Assembly: GCA_938743325.2 (NCBI GenBank)
Contig: OW568880.1
Location: forward strand, 434,001 to 498,000
Length of the DNA stretch: 64,000 bases
Direction: 5' to 3'
From: Pycnococcus provasolii
Lineage: Eukaryota; Chlorophyta; Pseudoscourfieldiophyceae; Pseudoscourfieldiales; Pycnococcaceae
In this document: positions 45,291 to 54,889 of the stretch, piece by piece
How positions within the stretch are numbered: position 1 is the stretch's first letter
How the letters are laid out: each line of letters opens with the position of its first letter
Translations under genes and position numbers: made by a program
The notes under the pieces: model-generated
Told to the model about the DNA's origin: nothing
Database searches by the model: none
What the model saw: the letters and a program-made list of their open reading frames with translations, nothing else

Positions 45291-47102
45291 TTATGGAATG
45301 TCCATAAACGTAAGCATCATGTTCGCCAGGTCGATCGCATCCTCGTCCGTGACGTAGTCCTCGATGACGACGGATTCCTGGAGCGCATCGACGTGCGCCT
45401 TGAGCGCTTTCATCGCCTCGCCGATGCGAAATGCGCTCACGCCGTCGAGTTTGCTCACCCTCACCAAGAGCAGGTACGCGCGTTGGAAGTACGGCTTCTT
45501 CTCCTTTGCGCCACCACCAGTAGCGCCACCACCAGTAGCGCCACCAGTAGCGCCACCACCAGTAGCGCCACCACCAGTAGCGCCACGAGAAGCGCCCCAA
45601 GCGGTGGCAGCAGCACCACCACCACCACCACCACCAAGCACGCTCGCCGGGTCGTACGTCTTCCTCTGCGTCTCCACCATTAGAACGTCGCTCTCCGCGC
45701 GCCAACCTGCGACAGAGCTTGACACATCCAAGCCCTGCGAATGGTGGCTCTCCACAGCGGCGGCTGACGCAGCCTCGATCGCGGCGCTAGCCACAGAAAC
45801 ACGAGCGCGCTTTGCGGGCGGGTCGGGTACTGCTTCGGGTGCTGCTGCTGCTGCTGCAGGCGCGGCCGCCGTGTCATTCGCCTCCTCCCCTTCGAGTGGA
45901 AGATGCAGGCGCACGTCTGGGAGAGCACGCGTGGAGCCATCAAGCAAATGCAGAGTAATGCTCACTCGAATCTCACCAGGCACACAAGCGGCATCATCGC
46001 CAAGCTGAATCTTCGTCGTGCGAAGAGGTGCGCATGCGGAGAAAAACAGCCTCGGCTCGCCGTTGCCTCGTCCATTCACGCCGCTCCCGCTCGACTTGGC
46101 GCGTACGTTCTTCTCCTCGTGGAAGATGTCGTCGGTGCCGCCACGCCGCACGACGAAGCTCGCCGCATCGAGCCACGGGAGTGGGCACTTTTTGGCGCCG
46201 TGAGCGCTTCGCATGTACACCACATGCGCACCCGCTCGCGTGCGCTCGATTCCCACAAAAATAATGTGAGAGCGAACAAAGTCGGGAATTGGCGGCAGTG
46301 AAAGCTCGGTATGCAGCCGACACATCACCTCGTCGCACGTTGCAAAGATGCGCAGACCATCCTTCTTCGCGATGAGCTTATCCTTCGGCGTCTTCTGCAG
46401 GTTCACGATGCACACCTTTCCTCCCTTGCGATGGCACCGCTGAGGCATGTTGCACGCGGGTGTGATTTGGAGACTTGTTCCGAGCGTAATCACGACCTTC
46501 GCATCGTCGATGGAGCGGTGCGCGTTGTCAATGTCCGCCTCTCGGATCGCGCTGTCCCAGTCGAGCACGAAATCGCGGCAAACGCCGGTGGAACACCTCG
46601 AGCACGCTCTTCCCGTGCGTTTGTAACCCACCGTTTCCACCTCAAAATCGCGGACGTGGTCGACGTTGCAAGCCTCGCACGTCTCCACGAAGGTGTTGCC
46701 GTGTAGTTCCGTGAGCTTGTTCGCGGGAATTCCGCTGCGCAGGTGGAGCCCGTCGACATTCTGAGATACGACGCGGCTGACGTGTCCGAGCGCAACGAGT
46801 TGGCTGGCGATGGCATGTCCAATACTTGGCACCGCGTTGACGAAGGAGACGTCAACCTCCGCCTTTGGCATACCCTGCTTTTCGCGCGTCCAGACTCCAT
46901 TCGGCCCACGAAAGTCTGGAATGCCGCACGACGTGCTCAGGCCGGCGCCCGTAAATAGCACGACCGCCCCCTGCGCCTCACGCACGGTTGCTGCGAGCTG
47001 AGCGACTTCGCTTGCGCACGACGCCTGTCTGATTTCGGGCGTTCCGAGCGTTCCTCCGTAGTCGTCGCGCTTCTTGAGGCGGTCGGCGTAACCGCACGAC
47101 AT
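45291..47102 (-). CDS. SIRT6-like NAD-dependent deacylase with C-terminal extension
   Basis: 603 residues from the ATG at 47102, chosen because MSCGYADRL followed by GTLGTPE matches the conserved SIRT6 start (MSVNYAAGL, GLPE); an in-frame ATG lies upstream at 47225. The sirtuin core is complete: FTGAGLSTSCGIPDFRGPNG, SQNVDGLHLRSGIP, the catalytic His in ELHGNTFVE, zinc Cys pairs (CEAC; CSRCSTGVC), LDWDSAI, TLGTSLQITPACNMP and IVNLQKTPKD. SIRT6-type enzymes deacylate histones and act in chromatin silencing and DNA repair. After about residue 300 come two regions unlike animal SIRT6: one around FVRSHIIFVGIERTRAGAHV, and a C-terminal helical part (YFQRAYLLLVRVSKLDGVSA) behind a Gly-rich repeat. 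TTACA lies at 45217-45221. Confidence 0.92.
   Translation of the reverse strand: MSCGYADRLKKRDDYGGTLGTPEIRQASCASEVAQLAATVREAQGAVVLFTGAGLSTSCGIPDFRGPNGVWTREKQGMPKAEVDVSFVNAVPSIGHAIASQLVALGHVSRVVSQNVDGLHLRSGIPANKLTELHGNTFVETCEACNVDHVRDFEVETVGYKRTGRACSRCSTGVCRDFVLDWDSAIREADIDNAHRSIDDAKVVITLGTSLQITPACNMPQRCHRKGGKVCIVNLQKTPKDKLIAKKDGLRIFATCDEVMCRLHTELSLPPIPDFVRSHIIFVGIERTRAGAHVVYMRSAHGAKKCPLPWLDAASFVVRRGGTDDIFHEEKNVRAKSSGSGVNGRGNGEPRLFFSACAPLRTTKIQLGDDAACVPGEIRVSITLHLLDGSTRALPDVRLHLPLEGEEANDTAAAPAAAAAAPEAVPDPPAKRARVSVASAAIEAASAAAVESHHSQGLDVSSSVAGWRAESDVLMVETQRKTYDPASVLGGGGGGGAAATAWGASRGATGGGATGGGATGGATGGGATGGGAKEKKPYFQRAYLLLVRVSKLDGVSAFRIGEAMKALKAHVDALQESVVIEDYVTDEDAIDLANMMLTFMDIP
45511..45582. 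repeat. 15-base coding minisatellite
   Basis: Five units of CCACCACCAGTAGCG (the third is 12 bases). In the sirtuin frame they encode Gly-Gly-Gly-Ala-Thr repeats forming a flexible linker; a CACCAC run at 45612-45635 adds poly-Gly beside it. Likely length-variable between strains. Confidence 0.85.
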
Positions 47103-47225
47103 CCTTGGGCGCGACAAGAATGGACGACAGTGTTTGGCCCGGGGGGTCCGGCGCGGGAATAAAAAGAGAGAGAAAACGTCTCTGTCCGGGATCCGTCGTA
47201 GAACTCTATCGCAAAGAGGCTCCAT

Positions 47226-48140
47226 AGAGGCCCAATCATCAAAGAGGCTCCTGCTTTTGCTTTTGCGCGGGCACCGGCATCTCCATGTCGCTTCGATCCT
47301 TGCCGATGTGATTGAGGGTCGGCTGAGATTTGGTCGCGCCTTTGCGCTTGCCTTGCCGAATTCGACAGATGCGTGGGTGGCATTTACACGTCAAAACGAC
47401 ATAACAAGACGGAGAAGGAGGATTCCAAAGGAGAAGACATGTTACCAGAACCATACTAACAAGGAGGTAATCACATGCTGCTGTCGGCTGCACAACTTCA
47501 TCATCGATGAAGAGGACAGAGAGGTGCCGGAGACGCACGTGCATCGCCGCGCTGACGGCGCGACAGTTGTGGAAGACCCTCGGTCTGACCATCACACTTC
47601 GGGGTCGAGGGTGGTCTTGCGGGTTGAAGTAAGGGGTGGCAGAGGTTGCGTACGTATGCGACGGCAACTATGCTCACCACGGTGTTGAAGAAATTCTTCG
47701 AATTTACCCTTCTTGCGGTGCGTATGTACGTACGCACAAAGGAGGTGAAGGGAGAGGAAGGACTCCATCCACACCGACCACTCACACGTTCGTTGGCATG
47801 CTGGGCTACGTACGGAAAGACCAGGGATTCCAGGGATTCAGGGATTGCCACACTTCAAACTCTTCACGAAGAATGTCACGCGTGAGGAGCAAGACGTCGG
47901 CGACGAGGCGTACCTCGTACATGGCTCAGGATAATCTGGGACGCGGCGTCGTTGCGTCGTGCGCGTGCGTAACGGAGAAATGTCAGGGGAGTAGGTCCGG
48001 GACTCCGGGTCGGCGGGTCCGGGTCCGGGTCCCGCGGATCGGGGAATCAACAAAATCACGCGGGAGGGGAGGGGTGTTGGAGGGGGAGGGAAAAGTCCCG
48101 AGTCCATCCGCCGGCTGACTTTTGAGAAGGTTCGCGAGTG
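47226..48140. other. Intergenic region with a transposase remnant
   Basis: 0.9 kb between divergent sirtuin and cystatin-like genes. It holds a PIF/Harbinger-like remnant (separate entry) and GGGTCCGG-type patches (48000-48050). No intact gene seen. Confidence 0.45.
47425..47560 (+). pseudogene. PIF/Harbinger-like DDE transposase remnant
   Basis: The frame reads KEVITCCCRLHNFIIDEEDR. This matches the last conserved block of the DDE_Tnp_4 domain (ACCxLHNFxI/MxxE) in PIF/Harbinger transposases. No other part of the transposase, terminal inverted repeat or TTA-type target duplication could be assigned, so it is a decayed 3' piece. Confidence 0.5.
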
Positions 48141-49460
48141 ATGGCGAACGATGCCGGCCACGTTAACGTTGCAAGGTGTTGTAAGGTGTTGCTTTTATTC
48201 GTGACCTTTGGTCTTTGCCTTGCCACCGTTGCAGAGGCACGGCAAGAGGCGCGGCACCTCTACCGCGCGCCGCCGCCACGTCGCGAGCCCGACCTCGCGT
48301 CGCTCGATCGGTTCATGCAACAACAAGCTTCTGCTTCTGGTGGTGCTTCCCAATCACAACAGTTGTTGCGCAAAAGTGGTGGTGCTGCTGCCGGTGATGA
48401 CGGTGCACCAGAGTCAGAGTTAAAACAGCTCAGTGGTGACGACAGTGATGCAACAGCGAATTCGCCCGAAGCTGCTTCGGTGCCGCCTGATATGTTCGAC
48501 GACCCGGATCGCCCCGCGAGCATGCGTCTCGAGGATGACCCGCACTGCCGAGAGCTCGCGCAGTGGGGACTCAACGAGGTGGTTCGACTTCAGGCGCTCG
48601 ACCTCTTCGACAACGCAGAAGCGGCAGACGCCATGGCCGGATACCGTCTGGAGAAGGTCACGACGGCGCGTCGCCAGACCGTGGCTGGCCACGTCTGGTT
48701 CGTGACGTGCCGCGCTACGGACCTCGGGTCGGGCGAGGTGGCGCGTATCGAGCTCAACGTCTACGAGTCGTACACCCCAGACGGGCCTGAGCTGAAGCTG
48801 ACGCGATATCGCATCAACAACGAGCAACCCGTCGACGCCGTTCACGTGATGAAGTCACAGAGGCTGCGCAAAGCCGGTATGGAGGCGCCGGGACAGGGTG
48901 AGGTTGCGCGCGACAGCCGTGGCGATGGCACTGGCGACAGCGAAGACGGCGACGTTGTGCTTACGGTTGTTGACGACAACGCAGTTCCGACGGACGTTGG
49001 TGCACGCGACGGCAAGGGCGGTTCGAGCTCGCGCGTGGTGGGTCGCGAGTCTTTCCGCGCACTCGACGAACCGGCGGAAGACGAGGGCGTGCGCCTCGCG
49101 AGTTCGTTCGCCGCGGCGGAGCTCGGCCGCCTGGAGAAGTTACGACGCCCGAGTGCACAAGCTCGATTGCTCAACCGAGTCGTCGAAGCGAAGGTGTCCG
49201 GCGACGGCAGCGCGGGAACGGAGTACGCGCTCGTGCTCGAGCTGTACGATAGCTCGTCCGACGCCACGGTGCGCCAGTCTGCGCGCGTGCTTCGCGTTGA
49301 CGAGCACTCGTACCGGCTCACGGACGACGGTGGCGCTGGTGCGTTGGAGGAGGCGAAGAAGCGCGACGCCACGAAGCGCTTCGCGGGTGGAAGCTTTCAG
49401 TTCGGCGGAGGCGCAGGAACGCTGACGAGCGCGGGAGCGGATGATAGTCACGAGCTGTAA
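48141..49460 (+). CDS. Secreted protein with two cystatin-like domains
   Basis: 439 residues from the ATG at 48141. A signal peptide is clear (VLLLFVTFGLCLATVAEA, to about residue 33). A Gln/Ser/Gly-rich linker precedes a cystatin-type domain at about 130-235: the helix HCRELAQWGLNEVVRLQ, then YRLEKVTTARRQTVAGHVWF with the QxVxG papain-inhibitor loop as QTVAG (residues 179-183), then EVARIELNVYE. A second domain at about 310-420 has the same layout (VRLASSFAAAELGRLEKL, RVVEAKVSGDG, EYALVLELYD) but a weaker loop, AKVSG. Cystatins block papain-like cysteine proteases; a role against secreted or lysosomal proteases is inferred. The stop codon is part of a TGTAA (49456-49460). Confidence 0.75.
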   Translation: MANDAGHVNVARCCKVLLLFVTFGLCLATVAEARQEARHLYRAPPPRREPDLASLDRFMQQQASASGGASQSQQLLRKSGGAAAGDDGAPESELKQLSGDDSDATANSPEAASVPPDMFDDPDRPASMRLEDDPHCRELAQWGLNEVVRLQALDLFDNAEAADAMAGYRLEKVTTARRQTVAGHVWFVTCRATDLGSGEVARIELNVYESYTPDGPELKLTRYRINNEQPVDAVHVMKSQRLRKAGMEAPGQGEVARDSRGDGTGDSEDGDVVLTVVDDNAVPTDVGARDGKGGSSSRVVGRESFRALDEPAEDEGVRLASSFAAAELGRLEKLRRPSAQARLLNRVVEAKVSGDGSAGTEYALVLELYDSSSDATVRQSARVLRVDEHSYRLTDDGGAGALEEAKKRDATKRFAGGSFQFGGGAGTLTSAGADDSHEL

Positions 49461-49959
49461 ATTAGAAATCCATAGACTACCAACCTAATGGTCATTCCAT
49501 CACGATATGAAAGGTGGTCAAGAGCCACTCAGGTCGGAATCACATCCTGATAAATTTTACCGAAGTGGCATTGGCTGTTATAAACCTAACCAACTAGTTG
49601 GTACTTAGCTTCGGGACGGGTGCCCTACGATAACCTTTGGGCAGTCACACGGCTTTCCATGGGCAGTCACTCGACGTCTGAAAACTGAAAAGTTATGCTC
49701 GACCAACAAGCCGCTCTGGGGGAGTGGTATGGAAAGACAGTTTGTAAGTACCCACATTTGTAATCCTGTCGGAAGTACTCCCAAAAATGTTTTGGGCGTA
49801 CCCTATTTTTGTACCCACATCTTCAAGGCCCACATTTGCAATTTTCTCAAATTGGTTTTGAACTGGGAAAAAAAAAACCTCGTGTTCCGTTTGACCCGTT
49901 TTGAACCTCGTTGGGTTTCATTCTCCACACCAATAAGCTCTCGCCACGACGCTCTCGCC
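49461..49959. other. Intergenic/5' region of the coiled-coil gene
   Basis: The frame of the next gene is open back to an ATG at 49729, but that part is Cys/Phe-rich and reads like untranslated sequence (repeats of ACCCACAT at 49751, 49814 and CCCACATTT at 49830). Confidence 0.4.
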
Positions 49960-52278
49960 ATGGCGACGTCGGCCTCTAGTGTGGCCAATCATCCTGGCCA
50001 GTTTGGTGGCGTATCTTCTCTGCTTGTAGAAGCGTCGCAATGGCTTCGAGCAGCTGCGCGTGCCATGTCTTCCTCGTCAGTTGTGCAGGCTCACAATAAT
50101 AATCTTAACAATTCGTATAATGGGGGAGAGTTGGAGCGTTCACAGGGGGGGTTGGGTGGTGGTGGGGGTAGTAGTAGCAGTAGTGCGAAACGTCGTGCCT
50201 CTGTGCGGCCTGACCGCACGAGTGGACGTGCTGCAAGTGCACTTGCCTCGGCATCGATGTCGGCACCACACACGCAACATACGAACGTCAACGCGAACGT
50301 CATGCGACTACAGGAAGACCTGCGTGAGGCGGACCGTATCAGGCACTGCCTCAGGAGAGTGCTTAAGGACAAGGGACTCGACGACGACGCCATTGACGCC
50401 GCGTGCGACGCAAGAGGGGGAACGCCAAGCGCACCCAGCGACGGAGGCCAAAGCAGGGAGGCACTGCTGCGAGAACTGCGAAGACTTAGAGCGGCAAGGC
50501 ACGAGGCTATCGTCACGTATCGAACCAAGCGAAACCCGGCAGCAGCAGCAGCAGCAGCATCGCAGACGTCAGCGCGAGGTGGAAGAGCAGACATTCCAAG
50601 CCCGGGAGCGCTCCTGCAGTGCGCGACGCGTATCGACAACGTGCTCCGTCGTGCTGCCGCAAACGCGGCTTTCGAGCCGACGACGCGTCACGACGTATCC
50701 GCGAGCCAAGAAAGCGAAGTCAACGGCGACGTTCGAAGCTCGATTCCTCCTCCTCCTCCCTCGACACCGGCCAACGCAGGGCGCATGACGGAGCTCGAAG
50801 ATTCGCTGGAGGCCCAGCGCCGTGTCGCCGAAGCGGCAGACCGCACCGCGGAAGAGGCAAGGACGGAGCGCGACGACGCGCAGCGAGAGCTCGCAAGCTC
50901 GCAGGAACTCAATGCCAGGCTCCGGCACCTTCTCGACGCGGCTCAGGCGGAGGCGCAAGCCATGGCGCAGGCTGCCCAGGCGGCGGCTGAGGCGTCGATG
51001 GCGTCGCAGTCGCGCAACATGAGCCGTGCGCAGCTTCGTCAGGCGGTGGCGGTGGCTGGCGTTCGCGCCACCGCGCGCGTGGAGGCTGCGGGTCGTGCGG
51101 CTGATGCCACGGCCGCATCCGCCACTAGGCTCGCACAGCGCGCGGAGGCGGCGATAGTGGAGCACTCGCAGGCGGTGGAGACGGAGACGACGCGCCACAT
51201 CGGCGAGCTCACGCGCGTGCTCGACGCGGAACGAAGGATGAGCGCGCAACTCATCTTGATCGAGCAGGAGCGGCAGGCTGCGCATCGAGAGATGGCGCGA
51301 CTTCGCGCTCACGTGGCGAATGCTGAGGCATCGAAGGCTGAGCTTGCATCCGCACTTGCGGCGGAGCGATCGCGCGCAGAGTCGGCGGAGTCCGAACGCG
51401 CAGGTGCGCTCGTGGAGGCGGACAAGGCTGCCGAGGCGGCGAAGAAAGCAGAGGCGCAGAGGAAGCAGGCGGCGGCCCTCGCGTACGACGAGCGGCAGCA
51501 GCGCAAGCGCGGTCTGAGTGAGAATACAGACCTCGTCCGCAAGATTGAGGGACTCGTCGAAAAGACGGATGGCGCCGCGAGCGCGTGGCGTGAGCTTGCT
51601 GCTGTGCGTGGAGCATTCGAGGAGGAGGCTTCGAACCTGCGCGCGCGCTTGGAGGCGGCAGAGTCTGCCCGCATCGAGGCACTCGAGCGTTGCGCGCTTG
51701 CTGAGGGCGTGAAAGAACGCATTCTGTGCGACATGGAGATCCTTTCGAAGGAGCGGCGCGACGAGGCGAATGCTCACCGCCGCCGCGAATTGGCTGTGCT
51801 ACGGGAAGCGCTCGCGGCGAAGGAGAACAAATCGGCGAAACCTCGTCGCGCGGGAGGAGGGCTTTTCGGCTGTGGCGGTGCCGCGGTACCAAGCCGTGAG
51901 GATATTAACTCCGCGCAAGCTGAGGTGCTCGCACTTCAGCGTCAAATTTCCGAGCTCGAGCGTGAGGTTGCCGAGCGCGATGCGTCTATTGCAAGCCTGC
52001 GCGCCGAGCTTGGCTCGACGACGGCGACGATGATTGCTCATGCTGATGCGGACGCGCTTGCGATTGTTGAGCAGCCGCAGCACGAGGAGCAGCCTCCTGT
52101 CACACCTCCGCGCCTCGAGCTAGCGCATCTTGAGGAGGACCACGACGATTCGGTGAGCGAGGCAGATACGGATACGCTTCTTTGTGATTGGGAGGCGTTG
52201 CGCAGCGAGCTTGAGTCGTTGGCGCTGGCTAGCGTTGAGAATCGCTCGGCGAACATGCTTCCACAAGCACTAAAGTAA
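49960..52278 (+). CDS. Coiled-coil protein of unknown function
   Basis: 772 residues from the ATG at 49960; an in-frame ATG at 49729 would add 77 residues of unlikely composition. The first 120 residues are Ser/Gly/Asn-rich. Most of the rest is Ala/Glu/Arg heptad sequence (LEDSLEAQRRVAEAADRT, ELASALAAERSRAESAESER, LRARLEAAESARIEAL), ending with ISELEREVAERDASIASLRAE and an acidic tail. A short RRAGGGLFGCGG loop interrupts the coil near residue 633. I see no motor, membrane or catalytic domain. It may be a cytoskeletal or ciliary structural protein; nothing in the sequence settles this. Confidence 0.8.
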   Translation: MATSASSVANHPGQFGGVSSLLVEASQWLRAAARAMSSSSVVQAHNNNLNNSYNGGELERSQGGLGGGGGSSSSSAKRRASVRPDRTSGRAASALASASMSAPHTQHTNVNANVMRLQEDLREADRIRHCLRRVLKDKGLDDDAIDAACDARGGTPSAPSDGGQSREALLRELRRLRAARHEAIVTYRTKRNPAAAAAAASQTSARGGRADIPSPGALLQCATRIDNVLRRAAANAAFEPTTRHDVSASQESEVNGDVRSSIPPPPPSTPANAGRMTELEDSLEAQRRVAEAADRTAEEARTERDDAQRELASSQELNARLRHLLDAAQAEAQAMAQAAQAAAEASMASQSRNMSRAQLRQAVAVAGVRATARVEAAGRAADATAASATRLAQRAEAAIVEHSQAVETETTRHIGELTRVLDAERRMSAQLILIEQERQAAHREMARLRAHVANAEASKAELASALAAERSRAESAESERAGALVEADKAAEAAKKAEAQRKQAAALAYDERQQRKRGLSENTDLVRKIEGLVEKTDGAASAWRELAAVRGAFEEEASNLRARLEAAESARIEALERCALAEGVKERILCDMEILSKERRDEANAHRRRELAVLREALAAKENKSAKPRRAGGGLFGCGGAAVPSREDINSAQAEVLALQRQISELEREVAERDASIASLRAELGSTTATMIAHADADALAIVEQPQHEEQPPVTPPRLELAHLEEDHDDSVSEADTDTLLCDWEALRSELESLALASVENRSANMLPQALK

Positions 52279-52797
52279 ATTACATCATTCCATTATCAAA
52301 AGAAAATCCTTCCACCCACCGCAAGTCGAAAAAAATTGTCTGAAAATGACGCCACCTTCACTTTTTTTTTCCGTTATAATAATAATAATGTTTTCGATTG
52401 ACGAATAGTGAGGTGAAACATAAAAATGGCGCCGACTTAAAAAAGTTCTGTGACAGAGCGGGATCCCGCAGGGAATTTTTTACAGACCTATTTCCTCGGA
52501 AAATTGCAATATCTGGTGGTGGTTTGGTGGAAGGTGATGGGCTGGGTGGTGGGCTCTCTGCCTACTGCGAGAAGGCGTTCGGCGCGTCCTTTGGCAAGAC
52601 GTCGCACCACATATCCGATCGTTTACACAGTCTAAACAAAAGATCAAATTTACATTTCGAAGTCGCTCGGAACCTGAACGGCAATACCACCGCTGCTGCG
52701 GAAGACGCGTACTTTGTCGTCCGCGTAGAGCACCTCGAATTCTCCGGGACCGCTTATTGGGAGGTCAAACTTCGAAAGTTAACACAATCAAAAGGTT
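52279..52797. other. Intergenic region, possible remnant
   Basis: AT-rich with TAA repeats (52376-52390). A + strand frame from 52398 reads like protein in part (DAYFVVRVEHLEFSGTAYWE) but has no ATG and no recognised family, and runs into the 3' end of the convergent gene; probably a relic or 3' UTR. Confidence 0.35.
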
Positions 52798-53655
52798 TTA
52801 GTCGAAGTTCCTGTACGGCCTATAGCTGTAGTACTTGGGCGACGAATCCAGGCGCACGTGCAGCCAAGATACGCCATACCCGTTCGTTGATACCCAGAGC
52901 GGCTGTTCGCTGAGTTGTCGTTGTACAGCTTGAGCGACGGTGCTCCACAGCTTTCTCGCGTTGTGAGCTCCCGCATTTCGTAGATATTTGACGAGGTGCA
53001 CCGCGTCGTCGTCTGGGTTGTCGGCGGAAGGACAAGGGCTGACGAGCGTCGCGTCCTTCCCTAGGTTTGGAAAGACGGCGAATCCGTCGCACGCCTTATC
53101 GGCGTGTTGTGGAAAGAATGCGGACGTATCCGGCGTCGCGTCGTAGAGCGGCGGTGCATCGTGCACGACGAACTCGAAGTTGGTATATTCCGCACTTGTT
53201 CGCGTGACTGGCGGCGTTTCGAATAGCATCGCCTCGAGCGGCATATCTGTGAGCGCGCGCGTGAGTGCGTCAACGAACTGTACGGAGGAACTTTGCATGA
53301 GATGAAGCGCACGTGCAAATGTGACTGGCGTTTTATTATTAGCACCATCCGTTACCATACCATCCGTTTTGTATACAAGACACAAGAACGACCTTGAAGC
53401 GCGATTCTCATGATGATGACGTCCCTGTGATGATGAGGAGGGGAGCAATGGAGAGCACGCGAATTCATATCGCAAAGATGAAGATGATGATGAAGAGGAA
53501 GAAGCCATATTCACCATGAAAATCACAAAAACGAAGAGAGAAATCAGTGAGCGATTAATGTGCTGCCATGACCATCGGCGTGCAGATGCAAATCTCAAAA
53601 AAGGGAAATGCGGCTCTGGGCAGCATGATATTGCTATCCTACTCCACAAGTTCAT
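52798..53655 (-). CDS. Uncharacterised protein with a WLHVRLD-type C-terminal motif, membrane-anchored
   Basis: 285 residues from the ATG at 53655. A hydrophobic segment near residues 33-50 (ISLFVFVIFMVNMA) suggests a signal anchor, followed by a poly-Ser stretch. The C-terminal half has the features of a small family I believe is DUF6940: FVVHDAPPL, FAVFPNLGKDATLVSPCP, VHLVKYLRNAG, LWSTVAQAVQRQL, and STNGYGVSWLHVRLDSSPKY with the last residues YYSYRPY. The conserved GxGVxWLHVRLDxxPKYY motif at the very end is distinctive; no activity is known. The family name is from memory and should be checked. Confidence 0.7.
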   Translation of the reverse strand: MNLWSRIAISCCPEPHFPFLRFASARRWSWQHINRSLISLFVFVIFMVNMASSSSSSSSSLRYEFACSPLLPSSSSQGRHHHENRASRSFLCLVYKTDGMVTDGANNKTPVTFARALHLMQSSSVQFVDALTRALTDMPLEAMLFETPPVTRTSAEYTNFEFVVHDAPPLYDATPDTSAFFPQHADKACDGFAVFPNLGKDATLVSPCPSADNPDDDAVHLVKYLRNAGAHNARKLWSTVAQAVQRQLSEQPLWVSTNGYGVSWLHVRLDSSPKYYSYRPYRNFD

Positions 53656-53891
53656 TTTGAAAAGTCTTCTTCATCATGAAGAGCCAAGCAACAGGTCGGA
53701 CATGCAAATGCGATGGGAAAGCAACTGGTTAACCAGTTGTTGAAATACTGTAGGGTAGCAAGCAGGAGTTGCGCGAGGATTCGACGAGAGAGAGCAGCAG
53801 CAGCTATATGTCAGAGCTACCTGTATGCGTCAGTCAGCTCTTTTTTTCGAATGTATTTAGAATGGGCAAAAAAGAGGGAAGGGGGCGGAAC

Positions 53892-54212
53892 AAGAATAGA
53901 GCGGAGCAGGGTTTGGAGTGGCGAGCGCGCGAGACGCGCATAAACCGCCGTTTTCGCAGCAGCCGGGAACAGGGTTCTAATGCTGCGTGGTTGGCCTTTC
54001 TAGGGTTGCCAGCGGCACGACGAATGGACGACACCTACGGGAGGGGACACCGGAACAACACTCTAAGGGAACACGACAGGGGAACACAGAGCACGCACAG
54101 CAGGGGGGGATACCCCTTGAGGCACGGCCGCCTCTTGGCGCGGTGACTCACTGCGGTTCGGCTCGAGGGAAGAGGGAGAGGGAATATTGGGTTCATATTT
54201 CTTTTAATACAC
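53892..54212 (+). repeat. 321-base direct repeat, copy 1
   Basis: Appears identical to 54887-55207, 995 bases downstream. It ends TTTCTTTTAATACAC and is followed directly by a small ORF at 54219. Both strands have open frames in it, but no family is recognised. Confidence 0.9.
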
Positions 54213-54218
54213 TTTATT

Positions 54219-54443
54219 ATGGCGTCCAAGAGTGCCACTACGTTGGCCTCTAGCCCACCTAAGCCCTCGACCGTAGCTCCCACCTCCGTGTGGTCGTTGC
54301 TCGGCGAACAAGGCTTTGAGACTACCGCCAGAGGGGCGAATCGATTGGGGGTTTGTTTTGGTGAAACCCCCACTGGAGATTTGATTTGTGGGTTTGATTT
54401 GGGAGAAAACCGTCTTGACTTTCAGGACGTGATATGTTTATAG
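54219..54443 (+). CDS. Small ORF inside the repeat module
   Basis: 74 residues from the ATG at 54219, seven bases after repeat copy 1. Begins MASKSATTLASSPPKPST and continues with a balanced segment (WSLLGEQGFETTARGANRLG, GDLICGFDLGENRLDF). No domain recognised. The stop overlaps a 10-base inverted repeat, which looks like a 3' end element. Possibly a real short gene or a first exon. Confidence 0.35.
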   Translation: MASKSATTLASSPPKPSTVAPTSVWSLLGEQGFETTARGANRLGVCFGETPTGDLICGFDLGENRLDFQDVICL

Positions 54444-54467
54444 TGGGAGACAGACAGCCCACTATAA
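54438..54467. terminator. Perfect 10-base hairpin at the end of the small ORF
   Basis: TTATAGTGGG, ten-base loop, CCCACTATAA. The left arm overlaps the stop codon of the ORF at 54219-54443. It could form a 10-bp stem in the transcript and may mark its 3' end. Confidence 0.55.
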
Positions 54468-54519
54468 TCTCCCCTTTTGGAATAAACAACTCAAGACGGT
54501 TTCCATCGATGTAAAGATA

Positions 54520-54541
54520 GCGATCGTGTGATCACGATCGC
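54520..54541. repeat. Near-palindrome, 9-base arms
   Basis: GCGATCGTG, four-base loop TGAT, CACGATCGC. It lies between the two small ORFs of the module and is followed by GGCGGCGCGCT tandem copies (54560-54582). Confidence 0.6.
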
Positions 54542-54642
54542 CTGACGCGCTTCGCTGGCGGCGCGCTGGCGGCGCGCTCTTTCTTTTCTTTACATTGTAA
54601 CTCATTCTTGACTTTTTACTTACTTTCACTCGACCACAACCT

Positions 54643-54795
54643 ATGGCGTCTGAAGGTGACACCGGTGCCGGGGGCACACACCAAGAACACACACCACAAC
54701 CTACAGGCAGTGGCTCGTTCCATCAAATTCCCACCCACCCTCCCTTGTTGGTGCTGAATTGGCGGGCAGCCGTCAGCTCACGTGTTCGCGCGTGA
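54643..54795 (+). CDS. Very small ORF in the repeat module
   Basis: 50 residues from the ATG at 54643 (MASEGDTGAGGTHQEHTPQP), running into the 129-base repeat and stopping there. Like its neighbour it begins MAS. No domain; may be a first exon or chance. Confidence 0.2.
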   Translation: MASEGDTGAGGTHQEHTPQPTGSGSFHQIPTHPPLLVLNWRAAVSSRVRA

Positions 54796-54889
54796 ACTGA
54801 CAGGCTGGAGAGGTTATCGGGTTTTTGAGCAGGCTTTGGGTTTGGCTGAGGGACACTCTCCTCCACACCGTCTAGGAGAGCAAGAAAAG
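54761..54889 (+). repeat. 129-base direct repeat, copy 1
   Basis: Appears identical to 55222-55350, 461 bases downstream. Begins GGCGGGCAGCCGTCAGCTCA and ends GAGCAAGAAAAG. Its last three bases overlap the start of the second 321-base repeat. Confidence 0.9.

Noticed and set aside
50569-51777. 402-codon reverse-strand frame
   Set aside because: Antisense of the coiled-coil gene at 49960-52278; Arg/Leu/His-rich without motifs.
52398-52913. 172-codon + strand frame before the WLHVRLD-family gene
   Set aside because: Starts at TTG with no internal ATG and overlaps the 3' end of a convergent, better supported gene.
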